Shown here: positions 12,054-23,800 of the stretch, piece by piece
How positions within the stretch are numbered: the first letter of the stretch is position 1
How the letters are laid out: each line of letters starts with the position of its first letter
Assembly (NCBI GenBank): GCA_001414485.1
Contig: LLEY01000002.1
Span: forward strand, 558,001 to 622,000
DNA length: 64,000 nucleotides
From: Calycina herbarum
Lineage: Eukaryota; Ascomycota; Leotiomycetes; Helotiales; Pezizellaceae
Direction of reading: 5' to 3'
The notes under the pieces: model-generated
What the model saw: the letters and a program-made list of their open reading frames with translations, nothing else
What the model was told of the DNA's origin: nothing
Database searches by the model: none
Translations under genes and position numbers: made by a program

Positions 12054-13398
12054 TTATACACGACCACCATAATACACCTTTCTCACATCCACCAACTTCT
12101 TTCCTCTTCCCCTAGCTACTTCATCGGGAATCCTCTGCTTCATCAATGCCTGGTATGTAGCCTTTACTGTATTCATCTTGTTTCGGGATCGTGGGACCTT
12201 GGCTGCGAGATCTTGGATACCGGCTGCGCGAGCCATTTCGAAGATCAAATGTTGGCAACGGAGACCAAATCCTATTTTTACGTTAGCTATTATTCGTTTG
12301 TTTCGAGCATATGGTAAACAAACCTGGTGGCCTGCTCATAAGCTTAACCTCCGCTGCGGACACTTTTCCCTCTACTTCTCCATAAATCGTACGGTTCTCG
12401 TATCGAGGTATGGGCTTCATATTCTTGATCGCTTGAATCTTCGCATTCTTCATAGCATCCTCTGTTTCCTGACCTTTTGCCTCTCCAATTCCCAATCTGC
12501 CCTCTCCATTTCCGCAGATAGCGAGACAGTATAAACTCTGAATCTTTCCCAAACGAGTTTGGTTAACAACACGATGTTGAACAAGAATCTTGAGTCTGTA
12601 TTCGAAAATTTGGTCCAATGTCAGGCCAGTTTGTTTTCGAAGTAAATCGTAGATTCCATCTGGATCTCGCATATCGGTTTCCTCTCCCTCGGCCAGCTTT
12701 CCAGTACCGTCGACAGCAGCTTCAATGCCTATTGGGATAGCAGGCGCAACAGCAGATTGATGTTTAGGCGCTATAGGCCCATGACTTCCCATCGTAATAG
12801 GAACCTCATCAAACGACTTGAGCAAATCCGTTCGACTAGGACGAGCCTCCGCGCGCTTAACCGGATCATCAAAAGGATAATTCTTCTCCTGCGGATTCTG
12901 CTGTATAATATTCCACTCATACTCCGCATCCGCCCTCTTCATCTCCTCAGGCGTCATCAACCTCGCATTAGGATCCACGGGTCCCTCCCAAACACTGGCC
13001 TTCTTATCCACAAACGGTCTCCTCGTCGCGAAATCATCAATGTATGTCAGACTCCCCCAGTCCGTCCTCAGCACACCTCTCTCATCCAAATCCACAGGAT
13101 CAATCGCCTTCTCTCCCGCCTCGATAGCAGCGAGTTGCTCCGGTGTATATTGTTTCGAGAGAAACTCTTTTTCCTCAGACGTATAAGCTTTGAAAGTCTC
13201 CTTTGCCCTTTCCGCCTTTGCCTTTCGTTGGGCATTTATGAGACCCATATCAGAGGCTTTGATGCTCGAGTATCGTGGTTTTCGTCGCTCGGAGAGAGTA
13301 GGGGATGTGTGGAAGTTTCGAGGGCCGGCGCGAGGGTGGAGGCGCGGTATTGAGGGGGGGGAGAGGAGACATCTTGCTGGGCGTGAGACACTCATCAC
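12054..13398 (-). CDS. MRPS5: Mitochondrial small-subunit ribosomal protein uS5m
   Basis: This is a structural component of the mitochondrial ribosome small subunit, the S5 family. Two exons, 13398-12324 and 12271-12054, separated by a 52-bp intron, encode 430 residues. The first 40 residues are arginine/serine-rich without acids and read as a mitochondrial targeting sequence. Residues 45-260 are the fungal-specific extension. The S5 double-stranded RNA-binding-like part ([19 protein letters not shown], then [15 protein letters not shown]) and the S5 C-terminal domain ([20 protein letters not shown]) follow, the latter carried by exon 2. The protein ends in a basic tail, [10 protein letters not shown]. 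Yeast calls the equivalent protein Mrps5. Confidence 0.93.
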
Positions 13399-14283
13399 TT
13401 TAGGGATGTGTGAGGGGTTGGGCGCCGCTCAATGGCTCAGGTTATTTGCGTGGTTTTGGGAGCTGGAGATAACTTTTTGGTTTCGGTCGGGATGAAGGTG
13501 ATTTAGCGCGGCCGCTCGGGTCTTGTTGCGTCGGCTCCTTTTCGGAATGAAATCGGATCGGAGTCGGGATACATCGGATCACCTTGGAAGAACGACGATC
13601 ACAATATTCAACCATCAAGATTTCTTGGTCGTGGTTCTGGGTTTATTGAAGTTCTGCAACCGTATCTCATGTACTGAAAATGTAGATTACTAGCTATTTG
13701 CTAGCTTACTCACTATTTGATGGCTTATTGGCAACCATCGTAAAGATAATACAGGAGGTTTACAACAATCAAGTCCCAGACCGCACTGGGAAGTTAGAAC
13801 ACCGGGCTATGGACGTATTGCTGTTTTTACTTGCCGTGGTTGATGTTCTTTTGATGATGGAATGACAAGGTGGTCATTTGCTTCTCGTGAATAGCTTGTT
13901 GCCCTAGCTAAAAGTCCGCGGGCAATTGACCAAAGTCTGGACTCGTTTCAGGACCTAAGTAATAAATCGTGAAGTTAACAACTTACTACTAGTTAGTTTT
14001 CATAATATATATGTAGCCTCTACTCAACAATTCGTAAAATTACTCACACAACTATATCTATTTCAAACTTTCATCTTACCAACAAAGTCTTATAAAACCA
14101 ACCACAACTCTCATTATCTCCACATTAGACCTCTTTTCACACAACAAGTCTCTAAACCTCGTCACTTCATCTGCCACAAGGCCAATAGTTCCAGTCCCGT
14201 ATCGTATCCTAAGTTCTCATTCCAAGAACATCCGATTCCCGACAAGAAAACCCCAATTTCGGGCATCAATACACCAATCCACG
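13399..14283. other. Divergent promoter region
   Basis: Spacer between the uS5m gene (-) and the small membrane-protein gene (+). The stretch 13900-14100 resembles 14830-15130 downstream (shared AAAG.CCGCGGG and a similar ATCTTACCAACAAAGT-like leader), suggesting a local duplication. The last 250 bases are CA-rich and look like a 5' UTR. I see no coding region. Confidence 0.45.
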
Positions 14284-14613
14284 ATGCGGAAATACATTCA
14301 AAATCCACCAACGATGATGAAGACCAAACCCTTACAGGGGTATGGTTGCCAATCGCATAACCACTTTCAGAAAATGGATCCTATAAAGATACCTCCTAAG
14401 AAAGAAAATAGTACTTCCCCGCCTCAAGATCCCGGCTTCCTAGATGACATTCGATATGGCCTCGGCTGGTTGGTTTTATGGAGCCTGGGAATAACGGTGG
14501 GAATAACGGCTGTTTATGTGTATACGCCACTCGGAACTTTATGGGATATGGTTGCTGTGTATCAGGAAGTACAGCGGAAGCGAAAAGAGGAAAAAGAGGA
14601 ATCGAAGGCATAG
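14284..14613 (+). CDS. Small predicted membrane protein, unknown function
   Basis: A 109-residue single-exon frame with an ATG preceded by a long CA-rich leader. It has a polar N-terminal 50 residues, one hydrophobic segment (WLVLWSLGITVGITAVYVY, about residues 62-80) and a highly charged tail rich in lysine and glutamate ending at TAG. An internal methionine at residue 31 (MDPIKIPPK) is an alternative start. I recognise no family. The size and single membrane span near a charged tail would suit a small organellar membrane protein, but that is only a guess. Confidence 0.5.
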   Translation: MRKYIQNPPTMMKTKPLQGYGCQSHNHFQKMDPIKIPPKKENSTSPPQDPGFLDDIRYGLGWLVLWSLGITVGITAVYVYTPLGTLWDMVAVYQEVQRKRKEEKEESKA

Positions 14614-15162
14614 TTTCTTTTTATTTTAGGGACGAACTTGTGTCGGGGCTTGGATCAGGAAAGAAGGTCGCTTGTATATATAATCTCAACTCTGTAATTA
14701 CTCTTTTCTAGACTATTCAAAGAATGTATTAATATCGATTTTTTCCTGGTACTGGAATAGCAACAGAACTTCTTTCTGCTTATAACTGACTTGTTACCCC
14801 CTTAGCGAACAACTGGCAGAAGGTAAATGCTTAATTCTCGTTCCTAACCAAAAGCCCGCGGGTTCATTAGTAGGTTTAGATTAATTTATGACTCAGAAAT
14901 TGGTTTCCATGCTTATGAAACTCCCGCTAAGAATGATTACTCATATTGCTGAGCAGATGCCCTACAGGTTCAGTGGTGGAAGTGGTAATGTTGTTGCATT
15001 AGTGTAGGGGAAGAGTATAAATCCCGGGTACTAATTATACCACCGTTTCATCACTTACCTAGAGTTTTTGTTCACTCATATGAGCTCTTTCCAACACATA
15101 CATACAATTCAACTTCCATCTCACCAACGAAGTGTTGCAAGTTTTGTGGCCTTCACCTACAT
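14614..15162. other. Convergent spacer with duplicated leader-like sequence
   Basis: Spacer between the small membrane-protein gene (+) and the 3' end of the MFS gene (-). From about 14830 to 15130 it resembles the upstream region of the preceding gene. No coding region is supported. Confidence 0.4.
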
Positions 15163-16875
15163 TTACACCCTCGCCCCTTTCTCACTCCTATCCACGCCAT
15201 CAAGCACCCTTCCATCCCCATCGCTCTCTCCATTCACAGTAGGCGACTCGCTTCCCCCGACATCCTCAACCTCAACCTTCTCCTCCGCCCTCTGCAACCC
15301 CTTATCCTTGATGAAGATACACAGTCCCAAACAAACAGCCATAATCGGACACCAGGTATAGAACACCGCTTTACTAGCATCCATATACGCCCCTAAAACC
15401 TCCTCCCTCTGTCCCCCATCCAATTGACTCAAATTAGGAACCCTCAACATAGAAGCCAGCACTTCCCCAACATACCCAACTGGCAAGGGTCTCGAAACAG
15501 CAGCAAGCGAGGCTTTCAAAACATTCGAAAAAACCGCCGAGGAAAGTGCAAGACCTAAGGAACCACCAAGTGCCCGCATAAAGTTCCGGACAGAAATAAC
15601 GACCGCCCGATCGCCCTTCTTAGAATGTGCCTGTGCAGCAACAAGCGTAGGTTGAAACACATTTCCCACCCCGGCCCCCTCAATAAACAGAAAAACAACA
15701 AGTTGCCACCTCGGAGTCGTGCGGTCACAAAGTAACATCAATCCCGCTCCAAGCGTCCAAAGAGCATACCCAGACCAAATAACTTCCCCATAGCGTTTCG
15801 TTCTACTAACATACTGTCCTGAGAGAATAGAAAGTGTCGATTGTGCCGCCACAAAGGGGATAGTCAGAGCCGCCGAAAGAAGAGGTGAGAACTGCCGTGC
15901 GTTTTGGTAGTAGATGGGGAGATAGTAAAGATGAGAATAGTAGACGATTCCAAAAAGGAAATTCTGCGCCATAATCGCGCTGATAGCTGGGATCCTGAAA
16001 AGTCTCAGGGGCATCATGGGCATGACTGCAAACTTCCATTCCACAATTAGGAAGGTGATCATACAAATACTTCCTAAAGTGAGCATGGAAATCACCATTG
16101 GACTTGACCAGAGGAAATACGTTCCCCCTCCCGAGATGGGGATGAGCAAGAGCAGGATGGCCGCGGAGCTGGAGATGATTCCGTAGTAGTCTATTGCTGC
16201 GACTTTGGCCTTCATGTCGCCGTGGACTTTACTAGGTGGGAGTGTGATAGCGACCAGGATTCCGGAGAGGACGGCCATGGGACAGATGCACCAGAATAAA
16301 CCGCGCCATGTGGAGTGCTCGACGAAGGCTGCTGCTAGGAATGGACCGATGGTGTTTCCGAGACCTACGCAAGAGCCTAGAATTCCTTGATATCTAGAAT
16401 TATGTTAATTGGGAATTTGAAATTGGGAGGAGATGAAGACTTACTTTCCTCTATTCTCAAGAGTTACTACATCTGAGACAATCATCATAGCCAACGCCGT
16501 AATTCCTCCATTTCCCACCCCAGAAATGCCCCGAAAAGCATAAAGTTGCGGTCCTGTCTTCGCAAATCCACATAACAAATCGCCCAAAGCCAACAATCCA
16601 ACCGCAGAAAGAAAGACAACTTTTCGTCCAATGATATCACTCAGGCGACCATATAGAACCTGAAATACGGTATTTGCAATCAAACTAGAAGTTCCGGCCC
16701 ATGCAATTGTCGTTGCGGAATTGAGATCCTCGCCAATTGTTGGGAGAGCAATTCCGATGGAGTTTTGATCGATGAAGGAGATTAGAAGGGAGAAGGAGAG
16801 GCCGCAGAATACTATAATGAGTTTTGCTATGGGCAGGATGTTTGTTTCTATTCGGACGAGCTCATTTTCTGGCAT
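15163..16875 (-). CDS. DHA2-family MFS drug/H+ antiporter
   Basis: This is a predicted plasma-membrane proton-coupled exporter of the 14-spanner DHA2 group. Two exons, 16875-16445 and 16393-15163, split by a 51-bp intron, give 553 residues. The A-like motif GRLSDIIGRK lies between TM2 and TM3 and the antiporter motif C appears as GSCVGLGNTIGPFLAAAF at the exon junction. About fourteen hydrophobic segments follow, with the long cytoplasmic C-tail being acidic and non-conserved. The group exports toxins, drugs and metabolites, but no biosynthetic genes are adjacent, so the substrate is open. Confidence 0.9.
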
Positions 16876-18556
16876 CTTGGTAGCATTGAAGATAGAAAGT
16901 ACCTTTCAATGGTGGCGAGAAATAAAGCTTGTATTTGGAAATTCAAAAAAGAGTGACTTGTAGTAGCAAGTACGAAAGAAACAGAGAACTTTCCCTGATA
17001 GAAAAAAAAATAACGTTGAGATGGCAGAATAGATCCGATAAGACCCACATCTCCATATTGAATTGTCCAATCAGATCGGACATATATTTAAGAAATACAG
17101 CAGTGCAGTAGCTCTTGACCAAACCATTGAAGAAGAGGCAAGTATTTTCGCAATTCCGCTGTTACAAAAAGCGGTGTCGGCTTTTGAGGCGGAAATCCGA
17201 GTAAATAACCCACTTTCGGAGCTTCTCCGAGAGCTAATAGCTTCTTCAAAATCGAGTTCAATGACCTGGACAGTGCCCAATGAGCTTGCTCTCAACCTCA
17301 ACAAACATTTGGTGAGGCGAAGCGCGAAGGGGAGGCAAGTAAGAATCATGGGTTGGAAATTCCGAGACCGGATTTTGACGATGACAATGGAGTTTTGGGA
17401 TTGGATAACCGATGCTGATGACCCTGAGAAGCACTTGAAGGGTTGGGAAATCGGATAACTGTCATCTATTTGGCAGGCAGTTATATATCCTTATTCGAAT
17501 GGGTCAAGTCGTCTAACACAACGAGGAGAGTCGTGGGGGTGATGTGGCAACTCATACGAGCGGCTTTTGCAACCGGTTGGCGAGAAGTTGTCGCTGATAT
17601 GACAGACGTGAAGCTAAATAGGGAGATGAAATACGACAGGTAGTCAGTTGCTTTGTTCAGTAGTCGGGTTGTAGTCCTTCTTGGCTTACTCTTGCAATTT
17701 ATATGAGAACGCCACGAGCCGGCCATGCACCGCCACATGGAGTGAGTCTACAAAACAATTTGAAATGACGAAATGACGAGGGGCGTTATTATTAACAAAA
17801 TTTGGTCTCCATTTAGGGAATGTAGGCAAAGAATCGAGGTCGAGGTTGTTTACATCAATAAATTTCAGAAGCAATCAAGCACTCTACAACCCATCCTTTC
17901 AACAGCGAGAATGCCATCGAGGATTCTTGCATTTGATAAGAAATAACGGAGATGGGCGGGTATGAGTATGGTTTATAGAAACTATAAGTTGTCTTTCCTT
18001 CTTTCCGGATAAGTGTGCGGTGATTGATTCAAGTTGGGGGAAAGATTGAGACCGGATAGACCAGGCGTAGGTGAAAATACTTTATGAAAACTAAAGGCAG
18101 AAGTTTTGAACAGGGTAGGAAGATATGAGACGGTAAGGTCGGGGTGGCAGATCGATGAATTGGTTCTCCCATCGTGACTTCCCAAACGGATTGGAACAAC
18201 GTGAGGTAATCCTTCCCTCCCCCAATGCCCAAAATAGAAAACGTGATATTCTACCCGAAACCCAAAAAGCCATGCCGCAAAAAAAAAAATAAGAAGGAAA
18301 GAACTCTCGGCCGTCGAATCACCAACCTGCAGGCGGTGCCTTCGAGGCACTCCACCGTAACAGCCACAATTAAGACACCGGGCGTAAGACACCCAACCCC
18401 CCGGGGAGACACGATTTATCTTTTGCTATTCTTTTCATTCCTCATCGAAATTCAGAATTGACGGAATCCCATCCCAAATAAAACGCCATACTCCAACCGC
18501 TCAAAATGCCCAAACACATCCCCTCACCTCCCCTCCCCCTTCCACCCACCCCAAAC
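16876..18556. other. Intergenic with a weak coding-like stretch
   Basis: Upstream of the MFS gene a stretch at about 17063-17458 (+) stays open for 131 codons and reads like a helical protein segment (LLQKAVSAFEAEIRVNNPLS; FRDRILTMTMEFWDWITDAD), but it has no ATG near its start and no recognisable domain. It could be an exon or a gene remnant. The remainder shows only short chance frames. Confidence 0.3.
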
Positions 18557-19182
18557 TCAAGCATACAACCCCCCATCATCCTCCTCCTCACTATCCTCAA
18601 CCACAACCTCCTTCCTCTTCATAATTTCCTTCCGATCCAACGGGCAAGTCCCATGGACCCTCAACCAAGGACCCACACACTCCAAATCAAACCGATGCGT
18701 CCCATGACACGGCAACACCACAACCAACGGGTATTCATCACCCAAAAACCTCTCTCTACAAATCGGACATCTCTCCTCTTCCTTTAACTTCTTCTTCGGC
18801 ACCCGCTCCAATTCATCTAAATAACTCTGCGGCACACCCTGGATTTTCTCAGGTGGTGAGTCGATCGCAGAGGATACTTCTTGGAGGAGCGACTCAAGGA
18901 GAGCGGCTTGAGCGGGGGAAGAGGCGTTTAGCAAATGGTGTTGGAGTTGTTCTCCTAGCATGCGTTCGGTGGCTGCTACTTCTACGGGTGTGGGTAGGGA
19001 ATGAGGGTTCGTCGTTTCGATTGTTGAGAGTTGCGCGAAGAGGGAGGACATGTCTGGTCGGGTGTTGGGTTTGGGGGTTGAGGAGGGCTTGATGTTGTGT
19101 TCGACTGAGAGGGGGGTTAGTTCTTGTTTTTGAATTGGGAGGGGAGGCGGGGTAGAGAGGTACCTTCGTAGGGAGACGCCAT
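18557..19182 (-). CDS. RING-finger protein, putative E3 ubiquitin ligase
   Basis: Two exons, a 19-nt first exon (19182-19164) and 19104-18557, give 188 residues. The start reads MASPYE and joins in phase to VEHNIKPSS. Reading through the 59-bp intron instead gives a longer frame from 19231, but the GTACCT donor, CTAAC branch site and CTCTCAG acceptor favour splicing. The C-terminal RING spans about residues 130-175: CPICRERF, then a cysteine/histidine pair in LPCHGTHRFDLEC, then CPLDRKEI. That is the metal-ligand pattern of a small RING-H2-like domain, so E3 activity is likely. The tail is acidic (EDSEEEDDGG). Substrate unknown. Confidence 0.8.
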
Positions 19183-19988
19183 GATGAGGGTTGTGTTTGT
19201 TTCTGTGTTTGGGATATTGTGGTGTAGTCAATTGAAGGTACGGAGTTCCTGTGGGTAGAGAGGAAGTCGGGGAAGTCGGCAGAGGTGTGGGTTGATTTAT
19301 GGATTGTGAAGGGAAGGCAGAAGAGCTGCGTATGTATGTTCAAGCTCGCCTAAATTTCGAAGCTCTTGGGAAGGCTGAAGGACAAGGCTACAACACCTCT
19401 TGATTTGGTGCGCCGAGGTCATTTTCAAAAAAGATTACCACGAAATCAGAAACATTCATTGGAAGTGAGCAGAATCTCCGAAACCGGCGGAGAACCTATT
19501 GATCCTATAGTTACAGATATCGGGGTCGACCTTAAGGGTGTACAGGGTTGGAAACTGGAGCCTGACCGCCATGTCTATGTACCAAGGTACTCAAAGTTGA
19601 GGTTAGAAATAGTGTTCTCTTAATTGACGATAATTAATTGCTTGGGGATTGAATCTTTCGGTACCCTGCTCGCCTGCCTCTTTCTCATACCACAGAATGA
19701 ACCCAATCCCTTTCGACATCTCTCAATCCAAGAGTCATCTAGATACGAAGTAGACATCATTTCACTTAGTACAACCAAGACAGGGAAAAAATCAAAAGTA
19801 ACCACAGAATCTATTATCTTTCATACGTTGAAAATGCATCAAATGTGCGCGTCCCAGGATGGTACATCCATGAATTCCCATTGTTGAAATTATCCACGGA
19901 GAAAAGGCACTTTCATCCATTCCATCATAAAAAAGTGAACCAACCAACCCCAAATCAAATATCAAAAAATCCCCCACGAAGAAAGTCT
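19183..19988. other. Intergenic
   Basis: Spacer between cytochrome b5 (3' end at 19989) and the RING gene start. It holds the RING gene leader and the b5 3' UTR. I see no other feature. Confidence 0.45.
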
Positions 19989-20802
19989 TTATGCAGTCTT
20001 TCCCTCCTGGGTTTGCATATACTTGTACGCACCGAAAGCCGCCGCGCCACCGAGGAGAATAACAGCGTAGAGAGCGAAGCCCAGACCGCCTTCGGAGGAT
20101 GATGGGGAAGAGGAGTTGGATGGTGCGGAAACCTTTGGTTTTGGGTCGCCCTCCTGTTGAATTGGTTAGACCTGGATGCGAAAGGGGGAAGGTAAGGGGG
20201 AGTGGGGTGAGGAATGGAGACTTACTACACGCTTCAAGTCTCCGACTAATAGACCTTCCAAGATCTCTCGTGCCTCGTCGCTGTGTCCGACGTCTTCGAA
20301 GGCTTCTGTTGCGTCTTGCCCGCCGACATCGAGTAGGACCTCCTCTCCACCTCTGCGAGAAAGTTAGTGGTATGATCTCGGTCTATACTTGCAGCAAACA
20401 TTTGCGCGACAGAGAAGTCCAAAGGGGGGGAGGTGATTGCAAGGCGTGGGTGCTTCGAAAGGATTCGGTCTCCTCAACAGATTCAACCTCATCCCAACAT
20501 CCCTCGACACAATCCGCATAATCCAAACCCCCTAACCCAATCCCCATTGCCTCCCCCATCCCCTCTCCAAGTGTGTCCCCAAAAAGGTGCAGCTATACCC
20601 ATATCCCCCAAGAAATCCAGACCTCGGCATCACCCGGTAGAAAGAGACAAGTAGCAACACCAGAAGAAAACCAGAACACTTACGGGTGCTCATCAATGAA
20701 ACTCGTGGTATCATAAACCTTGTCATGAATCACCATATACAGATCCTTCTTCCCCGCGTGCGTCGAGACATCGGCATAAGTGAAGACCTTTGATTCGGAC
20801 AT
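19989..20802 (-). CDS. CYB5: Cytochrome b5, ER tail-anchored
   Basis: This is a haem-binding electron carrier that feeds sterol and fatty-acid desaturases and some P450 enzymes at the endoplasmic reticulum. Three exons, 20802-20684, 20352-20226 and 20153-19989, encode 136 residues; the first intron is unusually long for this window (331 bp). The haem-binding core reads [20 protein letters not shown], with the first axial histidine in HPGG, and the second axial histidine in [13 protein letters not shown] serine/proline linker leads to one C-terminal membrane segment ([18 protein letters not shown]) and a short polar end, the tail-anchor arrangement. The frame stays open upstream of the chosen ATG but that extension has no b5 similarity. 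Confidence 0.93.
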
Positions 20803-21470
20803 CTTTGCGGATTGTGTATGTGAGGGTGTTGTTGAGGAGTTGGTGCTTACTCTGATCGGATAACCCGCGATTGCGCCGGGAGATAGGGGATGGGTGTCGG
20901 GAGGCTGCAGGAGGTGTCTCGTTGGGAATTCAAGGTCGGAATTGGTGAGGAGATTGATCGGGGTTTGGGTAGGAGAAATGGACGAGAATTGGACAAGCTT
21001 TGAATTGCGTGGTGGAAAGTAGACAAGAGGTGAATCTCCCACTCACTCCCGAACTTTCTACCGCCTGCACGGAGTTTTGTTCTAGCTGCTAGCTAGCGCC
21101 GTTCGGGGATTCGGGTTGGCAAATAGCCCCACGTTGATTGGTGGCACCGTTGTAATACAGAGTTCCACTGCTCATATAAAAAGCAGAGAAGAGTAGCTGA
21201 GGAGCCAGGCTCTTGTGTAATGTTAGTTGAGCATTTGTCGTACCAGTTCACTTTTATCGTCTTACAAGAAAAAATTGGAAAAGGTGGCCTTTTTGCTTTC
21301 CCTCTTATTTTTGGAGGATTGCTGAGCAGGCACGGAATCAAAAGGAGTCGGATCTAGGGAAGTTCTTTCCTATTCTGGGAAAAAGAGTCCGAGTCCGAAG
21401 ACTTCAAAATAGCGCCATTTTCCATTGCCTGAGTATTTCATGAATACCGAACATGCACGCAACGCTATAT
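20803..21470. other. Intergenic
   Basis: Upstream region of cytochrome b5 and 3' flank of the capping-protein gene. I see no additional gene or repeat. Confidence 0.45.
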
Positions 21471-22595
21471 CTACTTTCTCGAGCTTCCCCCACCTATATC
21501 TTGACCAAGTCGATACCCCGCAATCTTATCCCATTCAATCTTCTGTCTCGTGATTGGTAATTGTCTCCGTAACCCCTTAAATGCGCCCTCGCTAAGATTG
21601 TTGAATCCTTTGTTGACTTCTTCCTGGTACTTCTTCTCCGTCACTGTAATTTCTCGCATGATGGTCGATGCAGATGCTGATGATACATTGGCGGAAATGG
21701 GTTTCGTTGTCAGGAGACGGACATTTCCATCTTCGTAGTAGTGGACATCGACTTTCAGGCTGCCTTTAAGTTGGGAGGAGGAGGGGGAGTATATGTAGAG
21801 CGATCGCCATCGGCCGTTCCTATTTCCTGTCAGCTTAGAAAATTAGGGGTAATAGAGAAACTCACCAGAAGTTGTTTGGGCTGTACTTGTTTGCGACAAC
21901 CAAAATTGCAATTTCCGAATCGTTCTCTATTGGGTAAACGCCATATGAGGCATTAGGGTAGTGTTCTTTGCAGTGTGAACCTAGACTCTTGAGGAGTGAT
22001 TTGCTGTGATAGCATGTTAGCTGGAAGTGCCACTACTACCTCCGCTGGCCAACATACACAAGGTCTAATTGACTGCTCTCTAAAACGTGGCTCTGAACTG
22101 CGCTTGCTTTCTAAATTCTGTTAGGGAATACTCCGGTATTCTCGTCTTTGGGGGTAAGCCAACCTGTGTAGTATGATCGAACGCAAAGCTGGAAGAGCTC
22201 TCCACATCATAATATCTTCCATCTCCCAGAGAGTTATGCGAGCTGATTATAACCTTCAACACCCTATTAGCCCAATCCCATATTCCGCGTATCCATCAAA
22301 CTAACATGTTGACTGCTGCCCGGCAGCTTCGCCGTCGCGAACTGTTCCTCATTGTATTTCTCGAACGCAGGACCAAGCTGCGAGATCAGGGCGGGAGTGT
22401 CGATCGTCAGAGCTTTGATGTCTATCACAGAAGCATCAATAAGGTATTCGAAAGATATAGGAAGGTATCCGTACCGGCAATAACATCTGCAAGCTTGGGA
22501 GGGTTAGCGGGAGCTTCGTTGATGATGGGTATTCCACTTACCTCTCCAGGAGGTGCACCTTGCACGAATGCGGAGACTGTGGATAGTTGCGACAT
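21471..22595 (-). CDS. CAP1: F-actin-capping protein subunit alpha
   Basis: This is the alpha subunit of the heterodimer that binds and caps actin filament barbed ends. The gene is cut into seven exons: 22595-22542, 22493-22475 (19 nt), 22421-22306, 22253-22164, 22110-22058, 22003-21866 and 21819-21471. They join in phase to 272 residues, the normal family size. Diagnostic segments are MSQLSTVSAFVQGAPPGE at the start, LPGSSQHVIISSHNSLGDGR, YYDVESSSSFAFDH, NNFWNGRWRSLY, and the C-terminal ITVTEKKYQEEVNKGFNNL that in characterised proteins leads into the actin-binding tail. Introns are 44-60 bp except the first-third region. Yeast names the ortholog Cap1. Confidence 0.93.
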
Positions 22596-23800
22596 GACTT
22601 CTATTAAAAGTAACCCGGAATAGGCTTTGCAGACTACCTCATAGAAGGATGGTGTTGCGTTGCGATGTGAATTGTGAGACAGGCAAGCCGCCTCGACCCC
22701 TCGCTGTGGCGGTGCATGGCCAGGTTCTTGTGGCGTTCGAGCGCAACATAGAGAGAGCAACTACAACCCAACTTAAACAACACGAAAGACTACTAGCTAA
22801 AAGCTTGTGCTCTATATAAATTTACTGACTTAGACTTAGTCTGATATATACTGGGAACTACAACTAATCTCATTAAATGAAGTCGAACTAAAAGATCAAC
22901 AAACCGTTTGTTCAAGGAGGATGTCCCTGCCATAAATTTCTATTTGTAGCCTAAGTGTTTCCCGAAGTATGACGGCTGACAGTTCTTTCCTTGTCTTTCT
23001 TGAAAACCCCGTTTTAGGTTTCGGGAGAAGTAGCCCTGTCGACTCTTTGGGGATTTCAGAGAGGGAAGGAGCAACTGTTCTGCCATAGTAATACCACTCT
23101 AATATTAATTTCTACCCTGTTCAATGCCTTTACCTTCTAGTTGAACTTGCATGTTCTCGCCCACATCTGGTCTACCCAGTCTAAACCTTTCATCCCAGCA
23201 GATAAGGTACGTTCCCTCTACGTGCAATGGATCGTAGAGTTTTAGTACACTCTGTGCTTACTACCTCACAGCTTCTTGAGTCTTGAGAGAAAATCGAAAA
23301 AATAAACAGAAAAATCGAGAGCAGCTATAAGCTACTGATTAATCTCTGTATCAAGGTTTGTTGATTTTTCGGTCGTGGTTGCGGTTTTATGTATCCCCAA
23401 CCTACTCTCTTTTCCGTCGATCTCCCTCCTCACAAAGCACACCCCCTCGCATGCTCATGATTCCCTCCCCCGACATTGTGGGTGAACTCAAAACGTAAAC
23501 ATACTAGTTTTGGTTTGTATTTCAATTTTATTCGTCCACTCGAGGGGAACTCTAGTATGATACTATCAAGAGCATTCCTGATCCCCTATTAGTGTAAAGG
23601 TCCAAGGTGTTAGTTTATCTGAATTGCATTTGAAGGAGTCTAACCACCCGGGTCTAAGAATTCTCTCTCCCTATTTCCCAATAGTCCTGGATACCTGATA
23701 CCACCTCTTCATAATAATGCCCCATCATTTCGTCAAATACAAATGTATCGTTCTTTTAATTCTCAACGCCGTCTCCAACGCCATTCCCAAAATCCCATCA
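22596..23800. other. Intergenic
   Basis: Region upstream of the capping-protein gene and downstream of the BCKDH gene. A frame of 111 codons extending 5' of the chosen capping-protein start is not supported by similarity. I see no gene, tRNA or clear repeat. Confidence 0.45.

Noticed and set aside
12757..13353. 198-codon + frame opposite the uS5m gene
   Set aside because: It is arginine/isoleucine/leucine-rich with no domain; the - strand encodes a full ribosomal protein.
20684..21042. Longer N-terminus for cytochrome b5
   Set aside because: The frame is open for 80 more codons upstream, but that part is not b5-like and the ATG at 20802 gives the normal family length.
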